A stretch of 64,000 nt of DNA from Spiroplasma endosymbiont of Danaus chrysippus (GCF_902809815.1 NZ_CADDIL010000001.1:131007-195006), one strand, 5' to 3'; shown: positions 50,298-60,019, counted from the stretch's first letter. Made by a program: numbers and translations. The notes: generated by a model not told the origin, from the letters alone.

Positions 50298-51018
50298 TTA
50301 ATAACAAACATCTATAAATTTAATTAAACTATAGTAAAGTTCAAACGCAGTATCTTTTTTATCAGATGTTGAATAATTATTTCAATTATTTAATATTTGT
50401 TGATTAATATTTCGTAATAAAGGAGCTGCTTTAGAAATTGTATTTCTATAAATATTTAATAATTCAATAAATTGCAAATATTTATCTACTTTTTCTTTAC
50501 ATAATAAAATACTTAATTTTTTTCTTAAAATTTTATTGTATAAATCATATTTTAATTCTTTATTTCACCCTAAAAATTTAATAATTTGTTCATGCATTAA
50601 TTTTTGTAAATTAAAAAAATAATTACTTCAATCTTGTTCATCTAAAAAATAACGTATTTTTTCTAATTTTTTCTTAATTCAATATCATAACTTACTTCTG
50701 ATACATCATTAATTATTTTTTTAGGATTTTTATCAAATCAAAAAAATAAATCATCTAATAATGTTTTAATTAATTTTTTCTGTTTACAAAAAGGAAAATC
50801 ATCTCTAATTTTTTTATGATTTTCAAAAATATCTTTACTTGATAAAAGAATATATATTCTTTTTTTCCATTTAAAAATTCATTTTTATTATAAAAAATAT
50901 CATCATAATTTGAAGTGATAATGTATTTTTTATTTTCTTTAAATTGATTTTGAATAATTAAAAAAGAACTTAGATCATATTTATTAAAATTTGGATATTT
51001 ATTTTTTTAGGATTTAAA
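50298..51018 (-). pseudogene. Degraded gene, unknown family
   Basis: Joined across at least two single-base shifts (near 50860-50870 and near 50670), the minus strand reads as one Lys/Asn-rich protein of about 230 residues, ending at TAA 50298. Its N terminus is cut by IS3 copy E. One segment, KKYIITSNYDDIF, recalls the TTNYD motif of SIR2-like domain proteins, but this is too little to name it. The C-terminal part (LQKLMHEQIIKFLGWNKE and on) is helical with no motif I know. Confidence 0.5.
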
Positions 51019-52165
51019 TGCTACTTGCTACTTGCTACTTAGCCCTTTTTACTAGACCATTAATTTAAAAAAAACTTGAATGTATTCGAAAAACAATTGT
51101 GTTATACAATTAACACTAATTTTGACATGAAAGGATTTTTAATAATGGATAAAATTAAACAAATAGCATTAGTAATTAACAAGTTAAATATCAAACAAAA
51201 AATTCAAATTATTGATGATAGCAAAAACCAATATTCAATTAGATATCTTTGCCAACATCTTCAACTAAACCGATCAACATATTATTTTGTAAAAAACAAA
51301 CAAAACCCTATTAAAAAAGAAAAAAATCAAATTAGTAATTGTACACATAAATATCAAGAATTATGCCAACTTTTACTTGAATTTCATTTTACAAGAAAAG
51401 GACAAATTTATGGCTATTTACGAATTTTTTCAGCATTTAAAGAATGATTAAAACAATACAAACATATTATTTTAAATCTAGAATTATCAACAAAACAAAT
51501 GCGAAAAATTATGAAAGATCACAATCTTCAAGGATTAAAACAAACTAAAAATAACTATCCTAAAAACAAAAAAAATTCAAATAAGTGAATACCTACAATG
51601 GATAAAGTAAACAAAGATTATAAAAGTACAACCTCTTCAAATCAAATTTGATCAATGGACACTAAACAAATAAATACTAAAGAAGGTTGATTATATCTTT
51701 TTGTAATTATTGATTTTTATTCAAATAATATTGTAAGCTATAATACATGTTCAAACAAATCCTATCAAGATTTAATTCTTCCTGCACTTGAAAAAATAAA
51801 TCAACAATTCTCTTGAAACCAAGTAAAAAACGTTATTTTACACTCAGATAACGCCAACGAATTTTATTGTCAAGACATCACAAATTGAGCTGCTGATAAG
51901 CAAATAATTTTAAGCAAAAAACAACCTTATGATATTGGTGGCAATGTAATATCTGAAAACTGATTTTCTCATTTATCTCAAGAATGACTACCTAAAGGTT
52001 CAAATCAATATTTTTCTCTCAATGAAGCTATAAATGATGTAAACCAATATATTATGTTTTATAATTACGAAAGAATACATTCTAAATTTCTAAAACCACC
52101 AATTTCACAAATAAAAATTTAAAACTGTCTATCCAAAAGTGGTCCAGTATTTAGGGCTAACCACC
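51019..52165 (+). mobile_element. IS3-family element, copy E
   Basis: The element is 1147 bp because its left end carries three TGCTACT units (51019-51039). The right end is GGGCTAACCACC. It separates the degraded gene on its left from a signal-peptide gene fragment on its right, with no target duplication. Confidence 0.9.
51145..52122 (+). CDS. IS3-family DDE transposase (copy E)
   Basis: It is an intact 325-residue copy. It has a Pro-to-Ser change (CCA to TCA) near 51575 and a silent ATT for ATC near 51777; otherwise it matches the other copies, including D172, D235 and E271. Confidence 0.9.
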
Positions 52166-52304
52166 ATGGACTATTAATCATAGTTAAATTTTTATTTGAT
52201 TTAAAACCATGACTTACAACACTATTTGTAAACAGTGGTTTTAAATTACCTGCACTTGTACCTACTAATGCACTAAGAGTGATTGTACTTAGTAATTTTT
52301 TCAT
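52166..52304 (-). pseudogene. N-terminal fragment of a secreted protein cut by IS3 copy E
   Basis: It starts at ATG 52304 behind AAAGGAGAAC. The first 46 residues show a signal peptide (MKKLLSTITLSALVGTSAG) and then a polar stretch. The signal start is like that of many Spiroplasma lipoproteins, but no lipobox Cys follows. The frame then reads into the IS. The rest of the gene is not beside the other IS end. Confidence 0.65.
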
Positions 52305-52343
52305 ATTATTTGTTCTCCTTTAATTTATAATTATTTAACACAA

Positions 52344-52823
52344 TTAATTATCTCAAACAATAACTTCTTCATTAAAATCCAAATCATTATTTTCATATAT
52401 ATTTTCAATTCTTGAATTATTTAAATTGTAATTAATATTTTTAAAAGCACTATCTAAATCAATTTTCTTATCAGTTGCTAATGCTGCATTTTCAATATTA
52501 GCATTATTTAAATTATTTTCTTGTTTGCGATAATCTAAAAAAGTAACATTTTCAACAACTACTTCAGTAATATATTGTTCTTTTCTATCTTGATTTATTA
52601 TTTTTCTTACTGACAGTCTTCCTGATAACGATATTAAAGAACCTTTACCTAAATATTCACACATTTTTTCAGCAACTTTATTTCATGCAACACAAGAAAT
52701 AAAATCAGCTTGATTTGAAATATTATTAACTGCAATGGTAAAAAAAGTAAAAGGTTTTTCACTTTGAGTTTTATATAATTTTAAATCACGAGCAAGTCTA
52801 CCTATTAATATAACTTTGTTCAT
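52344..52823 (-). CDS. ssb: Single-stranded DNA-binding protein
   Basis: The 159-residue protein begins MNKVILIGRLARDLKL, then has FFTIAVNN, DFISCVAWNKVAEK and GSLISLSGRLSV, all hallmarks of the bacterial SSB OB fold (residues 1-105). The C-terminal tail is acidic with EEVIVWDN in place of the DDDIPF tip. This is a mobile-element type SSB in a minus-strand plasmid-like operon, not the chromosomal replication copy, which usually lies with rpsF and rpsR. Confidence 0.9.
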
Positions 52824-52837
52824 ATTATTCGTTCTCG

Positions 52838-53086
52838 TTATTTTTTGTCTATATTTAAATTTTTAGTACTTAATGAAAGTTTTTTATTATCATTATCAAT
52901 GCTAATAATTTCAAATTTGATGACTTCACCAATTAAAAAATAATCTTCTACATTATTTACAAAACTGTTGCTTACATTAGAAACATGTATTAATCCCTTA
53001 TAATTATTTGGACATTTACAAAAAACACCAAAATTTGCAACAGTTACTTCAATAATCTCTCCAACTTTAAACCCTATTTGTTCCAT
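52838..53086 (-). CDS. S1-domain RNA-binding protein
   Basis: The 82-residue protein is almost entirely one S1/OB fold: VGEIIEVTVANFGVFCKC near the start, YKGLIHVSNVS in the middle, and IISIDNDNKKLSLSTK at the end. Such proteins bind RNA or single-stranded nucleic acid. AAAGGAGAA precedes the ATG. It lies just upstream of ssb in the same operon. Confidence 0.8.
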   Translation of the reverse strand: MEQIGFKVGEIIEVTVANFGVFCKCPNNYKGLIHVSNVSNSFVNNVEDYFLIGEVIKFEIISIDNDNKKLSLSTKNLNIDKK

Positions 53087-53202
53087 TTTTTATTCTCCTT
53101 TATTGATAAAATTATCTAAATATTTATATGTTAATTATATCATATTTTCTATATTAAATATAGAAAAAAAATATAAATTCAACGTTTTTTGAATATTATT
53201 TT

Positions 53203-53373
53203 TTAATTGACATTTCAGGTTTTATTATACTTTTTTTCTATCATTTCTAAATGCTTATCACACATTTTAAAATCACCAGTAATGGTTTCTTTAACATCTT
53301 TAATTTTCAAAGTTTTAGAACACTTTTTACAACGTAATAATCACGCTATATCTTTACCATCTACTTTTTGCAC
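53203..53373 (-). CDS. Small zinc-ribbon protein
   Basis: This 56-residue protein starts at GTG 53373, chosen because AGGTGG lies just upstream. It contains CKKC near 17-20 and CDKH near 39-42, a probable zinc site. Two TGA codons are Trp. The plus-strand frame over the same bases is a shadow. It belongs to the minus-strand operon; the role is unknown, perhaps regulatory. Confidence 0.55.
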
Positions 53374-53527
53374 AAAAACCACCACCTAAATTGATATGTC
53401 TTTATTTGGTTCATATTTGCTGTTTTTAGCGAGGTTTAAGAATACGAATGGTTTTATATTCATATTCTTAAATTCAACGCTTTATATTTGTTAAAACACT
53501 ATATTATTATACATTGTTCCACATTGT

Positions 53528-53830
53528 TTACAAATTCTGCTTTTCTTTAAAAGTTTTCAAAACAAAATCTTTTTCCATTTTCAAAATTTCTTTTAGTGAA
53601 AAATCTTTATTAAATTTTTCACCTAAATTTTTAATATAAAACTGTCATTCTTGATTGTTAGTTTTTAATCAAATGGTTTCACTAATTATTTCTTGCAAAT
53701 CTCACACTTGAAATACCAACATCGAAGTTTTAGAAATAAAATAAGCATTACAATTACCACTTAAATTATTCTCCTTTAATCATTTTTGATAAGTTGATAA
53801 AAGTTCTTGTTCTTTACTTGTTAATTGCAT
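53528..53830 (-). CDS. Conserved-looking hypothetical protein in the plasmid-like operon
   Basis: The 100-residue product starts at ATG 53830. It is helical, with charged residues, several TGA-encoded Trp, and ends KTFKEKQNL. No signal sequence, membrane segment or recognised domain is visible. Its start overlaps no gene, and the upstream gene ends 13 bases before, with GGGGG as part of a weak ribosome site. The four-Trp content suggests a real protein. Confidence 0.5.
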
Positions 53831-53842
53831 AATTTTATCCCC

Positions 53843-54229
53843 CTAATCTTTTCATGAATTTTGATCATAATTATTATTACTACTTTTTTGTTCATTTAAA
53901 ATTTGTAAAATCATATCTAATTTTTGATTTATGTTGTTATCAAAACTAATAAGATTTTTTAAGTTTAATTTTCCATAAGTAGCTAAGCTTAAAGCATCAT
54001 TTGATTTGTTTAATTTTTTATGGCTTACAAATCTTGCACTAATTTCTTTTTGACCAATGGTATTATCACCAGTACCTTTGTATGTTTTTCTTAAATCTAA
54101 ATTCAACTTAGTTAAATCAATGCCATAAAAATATCATAATTTTGTACTTAATTTATTGGCATAGTGTTTACTTAAATAATGAATTTTGACTTTTGAATTT
54201 TTAATATTAATGCCAGTTTCTTCCAACAT
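53843..54229 (-). CDS. Hypothetical protein, perhaps an N-terminally cut gene
   Basis: From ATG 54229 the product is 128 residues, basic, with no membrane part. The frame stays open upstream to about 54302 without a better start, and ATG 54229 has no clear ribosome site. So the gene may have lost its true 5' end. The C-terminal part (QKLDMILQILNEQKSSN) may form a coiled coil. I do not recognise a domain. It lies downstream of the HMG-box gene. Confidence 0.5.
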
Positions 54230-54375
54230 TTCTTGAATTACTGTTAATATCAAAATAAGGTAGGAATATGTATGTTCTCAAAAATATTTGATTTATTTGT
54301 AAATTTTATTTTAAAAATAATATTAAATAAAATTATCTTTGGAATAATTACAACTTTAGTTTCTTTTTTAATCCT

Positions 54376-54648
54376 TTATTTTTTGCTAGTTTTAGCAAGC
54401 AAATATCGTTCTTTATCCGCATTAGCTAACGCTTGATATTTTTCTTTTTCAGTTATGTCTAATTCAATTCATTGTTTATTTAAAGATTTAACAATTTCAG
54501 TTGATTTTAAATCAGGATGAGTCGCTTTAAAATCGCTTCGCTTATCTTTAAGATAAAAGAAATAAGCATTCATTGGTTGTTTTGGAGCATTAACATCTTT
54601 TATCTTTTGAGTTCTTTTAATTTTCTGATTTTTAAGTGTTTTTGGCAT
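54376..54648 (-). CDS. HMG-box DNA-binding protein (eukaryotic type)
   Basis: The 90-residue protein has a 17-residue basic head and then a full HMG box (about residues 18-86): DVNAPKQPMNAYFFYLKDKR, HPDL near 44, EIVKSLNKQW near 51-60, and EKEKYQALANADKERY near 67-82. Every landmark of the sequence-neutral HMGB/NHP6 type is there: NAPK-P, the AYFFY aromatics, the central Trp (encoded here by TGA) and the DKERY end. These proteins bend DNA through the minor groove. HMG boxes are a eukaryotic family and are rare in bacteria. The gene has no signal peptide, uses the mollicute code and lies in a plasmid-like operon. Its ribosome site is AGGGGG upstream. The TGA splits the frame, which makes the gene easy to miss. 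Confidence 0.88.
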
Positions 54649-54730
54649 ATAAATAACCCCCTAAATTTTCTTACTATAATTTTACATGATTTAAAAATTA
54701 GTTTTTTATATACTTATTTTTAAATAAAAT

Positions 54731-55192
54731 CTATCCACGATTACGATTTTTTAACTTTAAGGCTTGCACACAAATTTGCTTTTTAAGTTCCTGAATTTCT
54801 TTCTCTTGATATTTATTTTTTTCTAAATCTATATTTATTTCAAAAATTTCTTTGCATTTCATTTCTACGATTTTTTGAAATAATTTACTTGTTTTATTAA
54901 TAGAAATTATCTTATTAAATTTATCTTTTCAAATATCGGTAATTTCATTAAATTTAATGGTTCTATAATAAATTGATCTTATATATTGAATTTGATTATC
55001 AATTTTAGTTTGGAAATAATCATGATTACTTGGTTCAGTAGTCATTAATTGCACTTTCACATGACTTGGATAAGACTTAATAACTATTGCTGGACGATAC
55101 TTTTGTTTACCTGTTTCTTTATCAGTATCATCAATAATTTTTACACGAATTCCCATTCCCTTTTGTAATTTTCATCAATATTTTTGTTGCAT
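54731..55192 (-). CDS. PemK/MazF-like domain protein with coiled-coil tail
   Basis: The 153-residue protein has a PemK/MazF-like SH3 barrel in its first 95 residues: GIRVKIIDD, KQKYRPAIVIKSYP, a VQLMTT strand and a QIQYIRSIYYRTI end. Toxins of this family are mRNA endonucleases. The remaining 55 residues form a charged helix or coiled coil. I chose ATG 55192, which includes two TGA-encoded Trp. No clear antitoxin gene is beside it, so it may be a housekeeping relative rather than a toxin. It is the first gene of the minus-strand operon that contains the HMG-box gene. Confidence 0.65.
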
Positions 55193-55249
55193 AATTTTCC
55201 ACTTTTCTAACTTGACTTGTTGATAAATTAATTATATAACTAATTTGTT

Positions 55250-55295
55250 AAGTATCATTTTTCACCGCAAGTGTAAAGTTTGATACTTTTTTTAT
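55250..55295 (+). terminator. Terminator-like hairpin before the phage Rep gene
   Basis: The stem AAGTATCA/TGATACTT is followed by seven T. It lies between the minus-strand operon and the plus-strand phage genes. It may mark the junction of the phage genome or end read-through. Confidence 0.6.
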
Positions 55296-55386
55296 TTTCT
55301 ATGATAAGATATATAAAGATTTATATTTATTTATAAATCATTCAAATTTTATTTTTATAGAAATTTCAGCCAAGGAATGTTTATAA

Positions 55387-56322
55387 ATGGATATTTCATA
55401 TAATTTTTATGTTAAAAAGATTTTTTATGCTTGTTATGTTAAAAATGTTGTTTTGCCTATTGATATTTTGAAAAATGAAAGAAATAAATTAGGTGTAAAG
55501 AATATTGGTAATATTACTAAGTTAAGAAATAATAATGTTCGTACTAAATGCAAATTAGTTCAAAAAGCATTACATAATTTTTATAATGCAAGAATTTTAA
55601 GTTTTTTAACTTTAACTTATCATAAAAATGAAACTGATATTAAAAAAGCAAAACATGATTTACAATTATTCTTTAAAAGTTTAAAGCGTTGATGAAATGA
55701 CCCTAAACGTTCTAAACATTTGGGTGAATTAAGATATTTTTATGTTTATGAATATCAAAAACGTGGTGCAGTTCATTTTCATATATTATTTAATCGTAAA
55801 ATACCTTATAGTATGATAACTAAATGATGACCACACGTTGGTAATAATAAAGGTATTGATTTAAAAGTTGTACATAAAGCAACAAATGAATTTGTAGTTA
55901 AGTATTTAAGTAAATATGTAACAAAAGTACAAGAAAATATTAAATCTTTAAATCAAAAAGATGTTGGTATTCAAGCATATTCTTTTAGTAGAAATTGTAA
56001 AAATCCGCTTGTAGTTCGTGGTACTAAAACTTTAAGTTTACAAGAATTAGTACAAGCATGTGAAAAAGCAAAAGAATTTTATTTATTTAAAACTAAACCG
56101 AATGAACAAGGTGTTACTCATTTAATTGGTGGAAGTTATCATTATGTTGCTGTTATTGATTATTTTAAAGATTTTCAATATTATGTTAGTTTAGAAAGTT
56201 TGCGATTTAGGTATTGATTAAAAAATAAATTTAATAAAAATGAAGTTTTAGATTTTCTTTATAAAGTTTTTGATAAAACTAAAATTGAAAAAATATTTTT
56301 AAAAAATCGTGTTTTACATTAA
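55387..56322 (+). CDS. HUH rolling-circle replication initiator
   Basis: The 311-residue protein nicks an origin and starts rolling-circle replication. Motif 1 is FLTLTYH near residue 75. The metal-binding HUH motif is AVHFHILFN with H130 and H132. The Tyr motif is VVKYLSKYVTK near 170-178, with two tyrosines. This fits the Rep of small ssDNA phages of Spiroplasma and related plasmids. It opens the 7.6-kb phage-like block, and its own stop is followed by a long structured intergenic region. Confidence 0.85.
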
Positions 56323-57199
56323 TTTAAATTTTTTCAAGTAATATATATACTATATTTGTATTTTTTTGTTGTTTTGCTATACTTAATTTATAGTAAGTAT
56401 TTTTTATTTTTCTTGGCTGGAATTAAAGAATGCTTACTTTTTTTTATTTGTATATTTATTGATATTTTTATAAAATTTAGTAATATATTAGTATAAGTTT
56501 AATTAAGTAACACAATTCACTGTAAGATAGTTTATTAATTATTTTGTTTTTTATGTTATGATTATTTTGTTATTAAAGTATATAAAAATAAAATCTTATG
56601 ATTGTCTGCGAGTGTTTTATATATGCAAGAAAATTTGGGAGCGTGTCGAAGATGTCGATAACAACTCATTTCCCTTAAATAGCTCCTTTCTTTTTTAAAC
56701 CCTTGAATTAAAAATAAATGACAAAAGACGAGAATAAAATTCTTGTCTTTTTTTTGTAATTGTAAAATTTTAAAATTTTTAATAACCCTCTTTAATACTA
56801 TTATCAACACGTGTTAGGGAACTAAAAAAGTGAACTACAACACAGTTGTTAAAAATAGTAGCTAGCATGTGGACTTGCATGGATAAATAAAAAGTGGAGT
56901 GATACCTAATAAAATATACTAACCAGAAATGGTAATTCTTGGCGTGGGAGCGAATTGGAAACTAGTATATATAGACCTGCTTAGGGAACCTACTATATTA
57001 ATTCTATTCTTTATTTAACCAACCTTGCCACTACCAAGTGAGCAAGTGTTGGTTTTATTTTTTATTTTTTTTGAAATTTATTTTTGAGCCCAGAATTTCT
57101 GGAATTAATAAAACGAATAGTAGTAGTATTAATAATCTAAACATCAAAATATATGTTCTTTATGCTAGAAGCAACAGAACATATTAAGAAAGGATTATT
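56323..57199 (+). other. Structured 877-base non-coding region of the phage
   Basis: There is no credible gene. It contains a terminator at 56723-56756 (AAAAGACGAGAAT/ATTCTTGTCTTTT and T run), a 9-base direct repeat TTAGGGAAC at 56814 and 56981, long dyads (ATATACTA 56914 with TAGTATAT 56963), a further terminator at about 57017-57065 (AACCAAC...GTTGGTT) and a small hairpin at 57091-57104 (CCAGAA/TTCTGG). GC content is higher than in the coding parts at 56816-57060. This is the best place for the replication or packaging origin. Confidence 0.6.
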
Positions 57200-57860
57200 A
57201 TGCAAATAGAATTTAAAAAAGAACAAATTGTTAAAGATAAACCACAATCTATTCTTATTGATTATGTTGAATATAAATTATCACTTCCAAAATGAATGAT
57301 TAAAAATAATTCTTTTATTGTTGATAACAGTTACACATATTGAGTTTTTAATTTAGAAAATATTAAAAGAGAATTAAGTGGTAATGAATTAATAAAATTA
57401 TTAGAACCATATATTAAAGACCAAAAAATAACTGTTAATAAACCAACTGCTCCAAAAGAATATTATCTTAATGATATAAAACTTGAACCATTAAAATTTT
57501 ATGAACAGCATAATAGTTGATTTATCGGTGAAATAACAGATAACAAAACTAAAATTACTAATCCTTGTTTTAAATATAACATTACGTGAGAAGAAAACAG
57601 AAAAGGTTTTAAAATAAATAATCCATATAAACATGATGATTTACCAATTAATTATTTAGTTACTTCTTATAAGGAAATTTCAACTCATAATGAAAAAGTA
57701 TTTTTGTTGAACATGTAAACAAAATAAATTAGATTATTTATTCTTTAATACTAATGATATAAAAACAAGAAAATATTTTTTAAGAGATAAAAATGGTAAA
57801 GCAATTTGTTATGACTGTATTTTAAATGTTAGGTTAAGTAGGAGGTATAAATATGGATAA
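57200..57860 (+). pseudogene. Phage zinc-ribbon protein, frameshifted
   Basis: ATG 57200 (AAAGGA upstream) opens a frame that stops at TAA 57716-57718 after 172 residues. Dropping one T from the T5 run near 57701 continues the protein to TAA 57858-57860. The extension contains CWTCKQNK and CYDC, a proper zinc ribbon of C-x2-C...C-x2-C form. The shifted stop overlaps the next gene's ATG, as expected in a tightly packed phage. So the full gene is probably 220 codons and this copy is broken or miscalled. The function is unknown. Confidence 0.6.
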
Positions 57861-58056
57861 AGAATACTTAAGTAAAAGAGGAACAGTTTGCATAACGGAC
57901 AGTGATAATATTGAATTTAAAATAGGAGTAATTCAACTGATTGATGATTTAAAAAAAGATAATTTAGTTTGTGGTCATAAAGAATTTATTGAAGAATGTA
58001 AATATTGTTGATGTAATTGTGATTTAGAAATTATTAAAACAGTTATTAGAGGTTAA
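57853..58056 (+). CDS. Small Cys-rich phage protein
   Basis: The 67-residue product has a cluster of Cys and His: LVCGHKEF, EECKYCWCNC. It is likely a zinc-binding protein. The Trp is encoded by TGA. AGTAGGAGG lies at a good distance from ATG 57853, and the gene overlaps the end of the restored upstream frame. The function is unknown. Confidence 0.6.
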
Positions 58057-58064
58057 CTTAATTA

Positions 58065-58475
58065 ATGCAATATGAAATAAAGATTGGTATTGACCCAGCT
58101 GGTATTGGCAATAATGGCATTATTATCTATTCAAATGAAACTAATAATATTATTTTTCATGAAACATTCCAAGCAAAAACTATTTTAGAATGTAAAAATA
58201 TTTATAAAGAAAAATTATTATATTTTAAAAAATTTTTAAATAATAAAAAAGTATTAGTAAGTGTAGAAAATTTTTATTTAAACCCAAAACAATTATTAAC
58301 CAATCCCTTAGCAACACCTAAAATTATTGGTGCATTAATGGTATTAGTACAAGATATTATGAATTGAGATTATCAAGAAAACCATCCAAAAAATAAAGAT
58401 AAAATACCAAATTATCAAGGAAATATAAAATTAACAAAACATGAACAAGATGCGTATAAACAAACCCAATTATAA
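58065..58475 (+). CDS. RuvC-like (RNase H fold) nuclease
   Basis: The 136-residue protein starts with the RuvC-type strand IKIGIDPAGIG (Asp near residue 9), has a Glu on a strand in VLVSVENFYLNP near 68, and an acidic KHEQDAYKQT end. These are the three acidic positions of phage RuvC-like junction nucleases. It probably resolves replication intermediates of the phage. It overlaps no gene; the ribosome site is weak. The end matches the 'DA' motif of the family. Confidence 0.7.
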
Positions 58476-58487
58476 GGAATTATAAAA

Positions 58488-58781
58488 ATGAAAGAGAAAT
58501 CAAATTATGTCAAATTAACAGTAAAACTGAGTAACACTATTGAAGCAAAATATTACGAAAAAGGTAATAAAGAATTATATTATAGTGTTAGAGGTCAATG
58601 AAATGGATTAAACTATGTTACTTTAATTTTTAATAACCCAAAATTTTATAACCGATGTATTTTATTAAACAAAAATGATGAAATTATAGTAACTGGTCAA
58701 ATTTTTAATACTTTAAACATTCCTAAAAATCGTGCATTTTGTTCAATTAATGTTAAATGATTTAAAAAATGAAAAGAGTAA
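58488..58781 (+). CDS. OB-fold-like phage protein, perhaps single-strand DNA binding
   Basis: The 97-residue product is strand-rich: YVKLTVKLSNTI, GQWNGLNYVTLIF, DEIIVTGQIFNTL and CSINVKWFKKW. This is a pattern compatible with an OB fold and with a phage SSB, and it lies next to the Rep and RuvC-like genes. There is no direct motif proof. Trp codons are TGA. AAGGAATTATAAAA precedes the start. Confidence 0.5.
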
Positions 58782-58784
58782 AAA

Positions 58785-58943
58785 ATGATATTATGAAAAA
58801 TTTTATTAATAGTACCAATATTAATAACAAGCATAACACTAATAATATTTTTAATATTTATTATTAAAGAATTAAAAAATGAATATAAAGTATTAAAAAT
58901 ATTAAGTGAAATTGCTAATCAAATTAAAAATAAGGAGAAATAA
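58785..58943 (+). CDS. Small phage membrane protein
   Basis: The 52-residue protein has one long N-terminal transmembrane helix (about residues 4-27) and a charged helical tail. It overlaps nothing and begins 3 bases after the previous stop. Spiroplasma phages carry several small membrane proteins for virion or release functions. The exact role is unknown. Confidence 0.6.
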
Positions 58944-58946
58944 TTA

Positions 58947-59183
58947 ATGATAATATTACCTACTTTGTTTGAAAATAAAGATGAAATTGAAATATTATCA
59001 CCATTTCCAAAAGCAATTCATACAAGTAATGATATTAGAGCAATTATTTTAAGACAATATCCAAATGTTAAATCAAAACACATAATTGTTTCTGACCCAG
59101 AAAGTAATGTTGCATTAATAGTTGGTGATAATGATGTTTATCAAGGTTGAATTAAAGTAACAATTAAAAAATTAGAAAATTAA
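58947..59183 (+). CDS. Phage hypothetical protein
   Basis: This soluble 78-residue protein has two parts: PKAIHTSNDIRAIILRQYP and IVSDPESNVALIVGDNDVY. AAGGAG lies just before the start in the previous gene's end. It is followed 11 bases later by the large membrane protein. I do not recognise a domain. Confidence 0.55.
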
Positions 59184-59194
59184 AGGAGAATAAA

Positions 59195-60019
59195 ATGCCA
59201 AGTATAGAAAATCAATCAAATTATACTTTAACTAAATTAATTAGAACTGGAATAAGTCCAATTTGTGCAATGATTGGTACAAGTGCTTATTATGGTCAAG
59301 TAATTGCAAATCCAGTATTAGGTTCAATTAATAGTTTATTATTTGGTAAAAAATTAGGTTTAGATATATGAAATTTAAATCAAAGACCAAATACTAAAAC
59401 TAAACTAATTAATAGTAGTAAAAAAATATTACTGGGTTTAGGAATAATTGGATTAGCAAATTATAGTAAATGAACAGAAAATAATATTAATCCTATTATT
59501 CCAACAACACCAACTCCAATAACTACTACAACTACAACTGAGGGTCCTCCATGATTACTATTAGATAAACAAGAACATCAGTCATTAATGGATTGAGATA
59601 CATATATTAGTTTAAATGCTTATGGTATTTCAAATCTTATTAGTGGATTAACTGAGTTAATACCTAATAAATTTGAAACAATAAGAAAGATTTGTAATAT
59701 GGCTACTGGTGGATGTTTAATATCAAGTGGTCTAGCAATGGGTATTAATAATGATTTTAATAATGCTTATGCAGTACCTACCATAATTGCTGGTGCAAGT
59801 GAAATAATCCATAATTTACTACCTATGGAAACTACACATCATAATGAAGAAATGCAAGAAACATCATTTAATGATGAAACTGCAAGATTAGTAAATGATA
59901 ATAGATTCACAATTAATAGTGAAACAACTAGTCAATACGGTAGTGATAATATGAGCGAAGTAGCATTAAATCACGATAATGCTTCATTAAATTGAGATTA
60001 TAATCACATGAGTTTATAA
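59195..60019 (+). CDS. Phage membrane protein with Thr-rich linker
   Basis: The 274-residue protein has hydrophobic helices near 18-45 and 70-85, a Pro/Thr-rich linker (PTTPTPITTTTTTEG, about 100-114) and two further hydrophobic stretches near 160-210. The C-terminal 60 residues are polar. The linker and helices recall virion or receptor-contact proteins of small phages. AAAGGAG precedes ATG 59195. The function is inferred only from shape. Confidence 0.6.

Noticed and set aside
53207..53389. 60-codon plus-strand frame
   Set aside because: Antisense to the zinc-ribbon gene at 53203-53373, which has a Cys motif and a ribosome site.
54272..54723. Plus-strand frames, including a hydrophobic protein from ATG 54272 with a GGTAGGA upstream
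   Set aside because: Most of the length is antisense to the HMG-box gene, whose protein is unmistakable; the membrane-like start is probably chance in AT-rich DNA.
56562..56810. 82-codon minus-strand frame in the phage intergenic region
   Set aside because: No ribosome site, overlaps a terminator, opposite to all phage genes.
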